A stretch of 10,872 nucleotides of DNA from assembly GCA_946482585.1 (NCBI GenBank), contig CAMLSI010000145.1:1-10872 (forward strand). The letters are read 5' to 3'. Source of the DNA: an uncultured Lysobacteraceae bacterium (GTDB lineage: Bacteria > Pseudomonadota > Gammaproteobacteria > Xanthomonadales > Rhodanobacteraceae). The translations under genes and the position numbers were made by a program. Shown here in pieces: positions 7,164-10,872 of this stretch (positions are counted from its first letter, which is position 1; each line of letters begins with the position of its first letter). Under the pieces are notes generated by a model, which was not told where the DNA came from, ran no database searches, and was given only the letters and a program-made list of their open reading frames with translations.

Positions 7164-9596
7164 ATGACGACGAACATGGCCGTAACCCGAACGGATGTCG
7201 ACACATCACGCCGTACTCCCGCTGCCGAGCGTGCGCTGCGGCAGCGCCTCGATGCATTCGTGAACGACTGGCGCAGCAGTCTCGGCGATGGCTGGGACGG
7301 CGTGAAGGCCGGTCTGCTTCACGAAGAGCTCGAAAAGATCAACGCCGACGCCGAAGCGCAGGACATCGGCGACATCGCCACGCCGACGCTCGAGCTCATC
7401 GTGTTCCTGTGTTCCTTCGTCGAGACCGGCGCCGTGCCGAGCACGGTGCAGCGACAGGCACTGGCCAGCCTCGTCGACAGTCTCGGCCATTCGTCCGAGG
7501 CGCCGCGGCCCGCGCCGCGCTCGCCCAAGCGCGCGGTGGCGAGCAACGTGCGCGGACAAGTGCACTACCTGGCCGGCGCCGACCGCGTCATCGACACGCT
7601 CGCTCCCACGCTCGGCGCGCAACGGTTTCTCGTGCGGCCCTTCGATGCGTTCGCACCGCTGAATCTCGCGATGACCGAGAGTCCGCCGGACGTGCTGCTC
7701 GTCGACGACGAATTCGTGCCGCAGCTGCACGCGCTGCTCGAAACGGTTTCGCGCGCGCGCGATGCGCAGCGCGACCCGCCGGTCTGCATCGTGCTCGCCG
7801 AAGCGGCCGATCCGGCGCGCGTGCTGTTTGCCCAGCGCGCCGGCGCCGACGCGGTCGTCTCCAGCCGCGACCCGATCGTGATCCTGGCGCGCATCGAGGA
7901 AATGCTCGAACAGCGCCGCAGCCTCGGCTACCGCGTGCTCGTCGTCGAAGACGATCCGCCGCAGGCCAAGTTCTGCGAATCGGTGCTGCATCATCGCGGC
8001 ATCACGACGCGGGTCTGCGTCGACGCGACGAGCGTCATCGGCGCCGTGCGCGAATTCCACCCCGACCTCGTGCTGCTCGATTTCTACCTGCCCGACGGCA
8101 ACGGCATCGAAGTCGCGCAGACCATCCGTGCGGAACCCGGCTGCGCGTTCCTGCCGGTCGTGTTTCTGTCGGGCGAGCAGGATCTCGACCGTCGCTTCGA
8201 CGCGATCTCGATGGGCGGCGACGACTTCCTGACCAAGCCGGTCAAGCCGCGGCATCTGCTGATGACGGTCGAGAGCCGCGTGCGCCGCGCCCGCACCCTG
8301 AGCGCGACGACCGGTTCGGCGCGCGGCGAGCGGCGCGGCACCCTGTCGGGACGCGACGTGTTCCTGCAGGAACTGCAACTGCTGGCCGAGGGCGCCGGCG
8401 ATGCCTGCACGGCGCTGGTCTACATCGCGGTCGACGACATCGAGAATGTGCGCGAACGCGTCGGTTTCGTCGCCGCCGGTGCACTGGGCCAGCAGCTCGC
8501 TTCCGCGATCGCGGCGGAATTGCCGTTCGCGCGGCCGATCTGTGCCTACGGCGAATACGTATTCCTGGCGCTCGCACAGCGCGACGACGAGCTGACCTTG
8601 CGCCAGGCGCTGGAACAGGGACGCAACCGGCTCGCGGCGCGACCATGGCTGACGGCCGACGATCCGCTGCGGCTGAATTTCACCCTGGCCGCCTTGCGCG
8701 TCAGCGGTCCGGCCGATCGCGCCGAGAGCCTGATCCGCCGCACGCGCCAGCAGGCGCTGACCGTGCAGGCGGCCGGCGGCAACGACGTCGGACTCGATCT
8801 GCGCGACCCGAACGTGGCGAGCGAGGACCCGCGCGTGCGGTTGGTCCGCGCGATCCTGCGTTCCGCTGCCGACCTCGGCAATTCGCCGCTGACGTATCAG
8901 CCGTTCGCGCCGCTGGCCGGCAACCTCAGCGGGCAATACCTCGCGCGCATGCAACTGAAGCCGCCGCGCAGCTCCCACAGCATCCTGATCGAGCCGGCCG
9001 AGTATCTGCCGCTCGCCCGCTCGCTGGGTCTCGCGACGCAGGCCGACCGCCGCCTGATCCGTCTCGCCCTGCGCCAGATCCACACGAGCAGGGCGCCGCA
9101 CGGCGAGCTGCGCGTGTTCCTGCCGATCACGGCCGAGTCGCTGCTCGATCTCGCGTTCGCGCCGTGGCTCGCGACAGAACTGCGCGCGCACGACGTGTCG
9201 GCGGCGGCGATCGCGCTCGAGTTCGATATTGCCGACCTCATCGAGCAGCAGCCCGGCGACGCGGCGATGGAGACGCTGCAGCGCGTCGGCGCGCGCTTCT
9301 GCCTGCGCGCGAACGACGACTCCGAACGCGCACAGCGCTGGCTGCACCACGCCGCGTTCAATGTCGTGCGGTTCGAGCGTCCGACCCAGTCCGTTTCGGG
9401 CGGTTCGCCGTGGGCGACGCTCGCGAACCGGTTCGCCGCGGTGCGCGGACTCGGCAAGATCGTCGTCGCGAGCGGTGTCGACGACATGAGCGATATCGGC
9501 GAGCTGCTGCGCAGCGGCGCACACTACGCCAACGGCGCTGCGGTCTGCGATTGGCTGCACGATTTCGAGTTCGATTTCGCCGGCACCGTGCTCTAG
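7164..9596 (+). CDS. Response regulator with degenerate GGDEF and EAL domains (REC-REC-GGDEF-EAL)
   Basis: An 810-residue cytoplasmic multidomain protein. Residues about 20-110 are helical with no named motif. Residues about 130-250 look like a degenerate receiver (PPDVLLVDDEFVP). Residues 256-375 form an apparently intact receiver: acidic pocket Glu262/Asp263 in LVVEDD, phosphoacceptor Asp306 in DLVLLDFYLPDGNG, Ser336 at the Thr position, Lys358 in LTKPVKP. A GGDEF-like domain follows (about 395-515), but the signature is AYGEYVF (461-467), so cyclase activity is unlikely. The last region (about 565-800) resembles EAL: it has YQPF at 578-581, but the EAL motif reads GQYLARM and the acidic ELTE and DDFG-like blocks are altered, so phosphodiesterase activity is unlikely. 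It may be a c-di-GMP-sensing or protein-binding output switched by phosphorylation. ATG 7164 has AGGGG only one base upstream; ATG 7176 has it 13 bases upstream, so the start is uncertain. No histidine kinase gene is adjacent. Confidence 0.88.
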   Translation: MTTNMAVTRTDVDTSRRTPAAERALRQRLDAFVNDWRSSLGDGWDGVKAGLLHEELEKINADAEAQDIGDIATPTLELIVFLCSFVETGAVPSTVQRQALASLVDSLGHSSEAPRPAPRSPKRAVASNVRGQVHYLAGADRVIDTLAPTLGAQRFLVRPFDAFAPLNLAMTESPPDVLLVDDEFVPQLHALLETVSRARDAQRDPPVCIVLAEAADPARVLFAQRAGADAVVSSRDPIVILARIEEMLEQRRSLGYRVLVVEDDPPQAKFCESVLHHRGITTRVCVDATSVIGAVREFHPDLVLLDFYLPDGNGIEVAQTIRAEPGCAFLPVVFLSGEQDLDRRFDAISMGGDDFLTKPVKPRHLLMTVESRVRRARTLSATTGSARGERRGTLSGRDVFLQELQLLAEGAGDACTALVYIAVDDIENVRERVGFVAAGALGQQLASAIAAELPFARPICAYGEYVFLALAQRDDELTLRQALEQGRNRLAARPWLTADDPLRLNFTLAALRVSGPADRAESLIRRTRQQALTVQAAGGNDVGLDLRDPNVASEDPRVRLVRAILRSAADLGNSPLTYQPFAPLAGNLSGQYLARMQLKPPRSSHSILIEPAEYLPLARSLGLATQADRRLIRLALRQIHTSRAPHGELRVFLPITAESLLDLAFAPWLATELRAHDVSAAAIALEFDIADLIEQQPGDAAMETLQRVGARFCLRANDDSERAQRWLHHAAFNVVRFERPTQSVSGGSPWATLANRFAAVRGLGKIVVASGVDDMSDIGELLRSGAHYANGAAVCDWLHDFEFDFAGTVL

Positions 9597-9642
9597 CGTC
9601 GTGTGACGAAGAGATCGAAAGCGACGGATGCGTTCCGGCCCC

Positions 9643-10872
9643 TCAGGGCGCCGGCGCGGATTCCTCGCGTTCTTCCTTGTGCGGCGCCGACACCTTCGTG
9701 CGCCGCCGTGTCTGCAGATAACGCGTCAGCAGGCTCAGGCCCAGCAGGCCGGCCACTGCGCTGAGCGGCCAGGCCAGCAGCCACGGCCAGCGCAGGCCGA
9801 CCACGGCGAGCGCGAGCAGGCTCGCGGCGACCCAGGGCAGCGAGCCCGCCTCAGCGCGGCCGAGCACGCGCTGATTGCCGAGCGCCGAACCGACGCTGTG
9901 GGCCAGGCGCATCACACCGGCTGCGGCTCGGCTGGAACTGCCGCCCTGCACGCGTCGCGGACGCGCGGTTTTCTGCACTTTGCGGCGTTTCAGCACGATC
10001 TCGGTCGCGTTGTCGAGATCGATCAGGTACTGGCGCTCCATGCACGCGGCGAAGTCGCGGTCTTCGACGGCGAGATCGATCTCGCAGTTGCCGATCCAGC
10101 TCGCGATGTTGAGATTGCTCGAGCCGACGCGCGCCCAGCGCGAGTCGGCGACGGCGGTCTTGGCATGCATCATCGAGCCGTTCCATTCGAACACGCGCAC
10201 GCCGGCCTCGAGCAGCGGGCGATAGCCCGACTGCGACATGCGCGCGACGGCCGGGATGTCGCTGGTTCCCGGCACCAGCAGGCGCACGTCGACGCCGTCG
10301 CGCGCCGCGGCCGCGAGCGCCTGCACATAGGGCGGCAGGCCGACGAAATACGCGTCCGCGAGCCAGAGGCGCTCGCGCGCCATCGCCGCGATCAACTGGT
10401 CAAGGCGAAACAGTCCGGCCGTGCTCGGCTGCGTCGCGATCACGCGAACGTCGATCGTGCCGGCCTCGGCCGGCACGGCCTGCTGCAGCTCGGCGCGCAG
10501 CGGCGCGCCGAGCTGGCCCCAGATATCGGCGAACATGTGCACGAGCTCGACGACGGCGGGACCGCGCAGGCTCACCCCGGTGTCGCGCCATGGCGGCACC
10601 TGCTTCTTCTGGTCGCCCAGCCATTTCTCCGACACGCAGACGCCGCTGATGCAAGCATAGTCGTTGTCGACGACGAGCAGTTTGCGATGATCGCGGCTGA
10701 TCCAACCCAGCGGACTCGAGAAGCGCGGCGGATTGTAGGAGCGCACTTCGCCGCCGGCGTCGAGCAGCGGCTGCCAGAACCCGCCGCCGTCCAGCCCGAA
10801 ACAGCCCAGCCAGTCGCGCACGATGCAGACGCTGACGCCGGCCGCGGCGCGCGCGACGAGCACATCGCGCAG
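9643..10872 (-). CDS. Cardiolipin synthase / phospholipase D-like protein (5' end outside window)
   Basis: The visible 409 residues form a phospholipase D superfamily protein with two HKD motifs: HRKLLVVD (about residues 62-69 of the visible part) and HAKTAVAD (about 236-243), the latter followed by the typical GSSNLN. Each gives the His-x-Lys-x4-Asp signature; together they make one active site. In cardiolipin synthases this joins phosphatidylglycerol with another phospholipid at the inner membrane, and the overall layout recalls ClsB. The frame stays open to the right edge, so the N-terminus is missing. Unlike E. coli ClsB as I know it, the C-terminus carries two hydrophobic helices (about 345-383) around a short RWPWLL turn, then a charged tail, suggesting C-terminal membrane anchoring. 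The linker before it is Arg/Ser-rich. It converges on the response regulator with a 46-base gap and no obvious terminator. Another phosphatidyltransferase or nuclease of the superfamily remains possible. Confidence 0.88.
   Translation of the reverse strand: MRDVLVARAAAGVSVCIVRDWLGCFGLDGGGFWQPLLDAGGEVRSYNPPRFSSPLGWISRDHRKLLVVDNDYACISGVCVSEKWLGDQKKQVPPWRDTGVSLRGPAVVELVHMFADIWGQLGAPLRAELQQAVPAEAGTIDVRVIATQPSTAGLFRLDQLIAAMARERLWLADAYFVGLPPYVQALAAAARDGVDVRLLVPGTSDIPAVARMSQSGYRPLLEAGVRVFEWNGSMMHAKTAVADSRWARVGSSNLNIASWIGNCEIDLAVEDRDFAACMERQYLIDLDNATEIVLKRRKVQKTARPRRVQGGSSSRAAAGVMRLAHSVGSALGNQRVLGRAEAGSLPWVAASLLALAVVGLRWPWLLAWPLSAVAGLLGLSLLTRYLQTRRRTKVSAPHKEEREESAPAP

Noticed and set aside
7206..9560. 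784-codon open frame on the - strand opposite the response regulator
   Set aside because: The + strand product has clear receiver motifs; the antisense product is Arg/Ala/Gln-rich without domain signatures.

Overview
This is a GC-rich (about two-thirds G+C by eye) bacterial chromosome segment with tightly packed single-copy genes. The gene set, RBS style and protein signatures (ProA, XseA, an ALS/ALDH pair, an EAL-type response regulator) suggest a gammaproteobacterium, possibly of the Xanthomonadales/Lysobacterales group. That placement is an inference from gene content and base composition, not from a marker gene.

Layout, left to right. The window opens inside the 3' end of proA (+). A small unrecognised one-helix membrane protein follows (+, 549-812). 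A strong 15-bp hairpin at 831-870 separates it from a convergent secreted family-8 glycoside hydrolase (-, 953-2230). Upstream of that on the same strand are an NAD(P)-dependent aldehyde dehydrogenase (-, 2349-3782) and a catabolic-type acetolactate synthase-like ThDP enzyme (-, 3855-5495). These two probably form a metabolic operon, with an intercistronic hairpin followed by T4. Next is xseA, the large subunit of exodeoxyribonuclease VII (-, 5601-6950). Divergent from xseA is a multidomain response regulator (+, 7164-9596) with a degenerate receiver, an intact receiver, a degenerate GGDEF and a degenerate EAL domain. The window ends inside a convergent phospholipase D/cardiolipin synthase gene (-, 9643 to the right edge) whose product has a C-terminal membrane hairpin.

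Functionally, most genes look independent: proline synthesis, polysaccharide hydrolysis, DNA repair, signalling and membrane lipid synthesis. The only clear functional pair is the ThDP enzyme with the aldehyde dehydrogenase. I saw no mobile elements, CRISPR arrays, tRNA or rRNA genes, or defence-like systems. The least ordinary items are the response regulator, whose c-di-GMP synthesis and hydrolysis motifs both appear lost, and the GH8 enzyme, which has Asn where the best-known GH8 enzymes carry the catalytic Asp. Neither is clearly a previously undescribed system.
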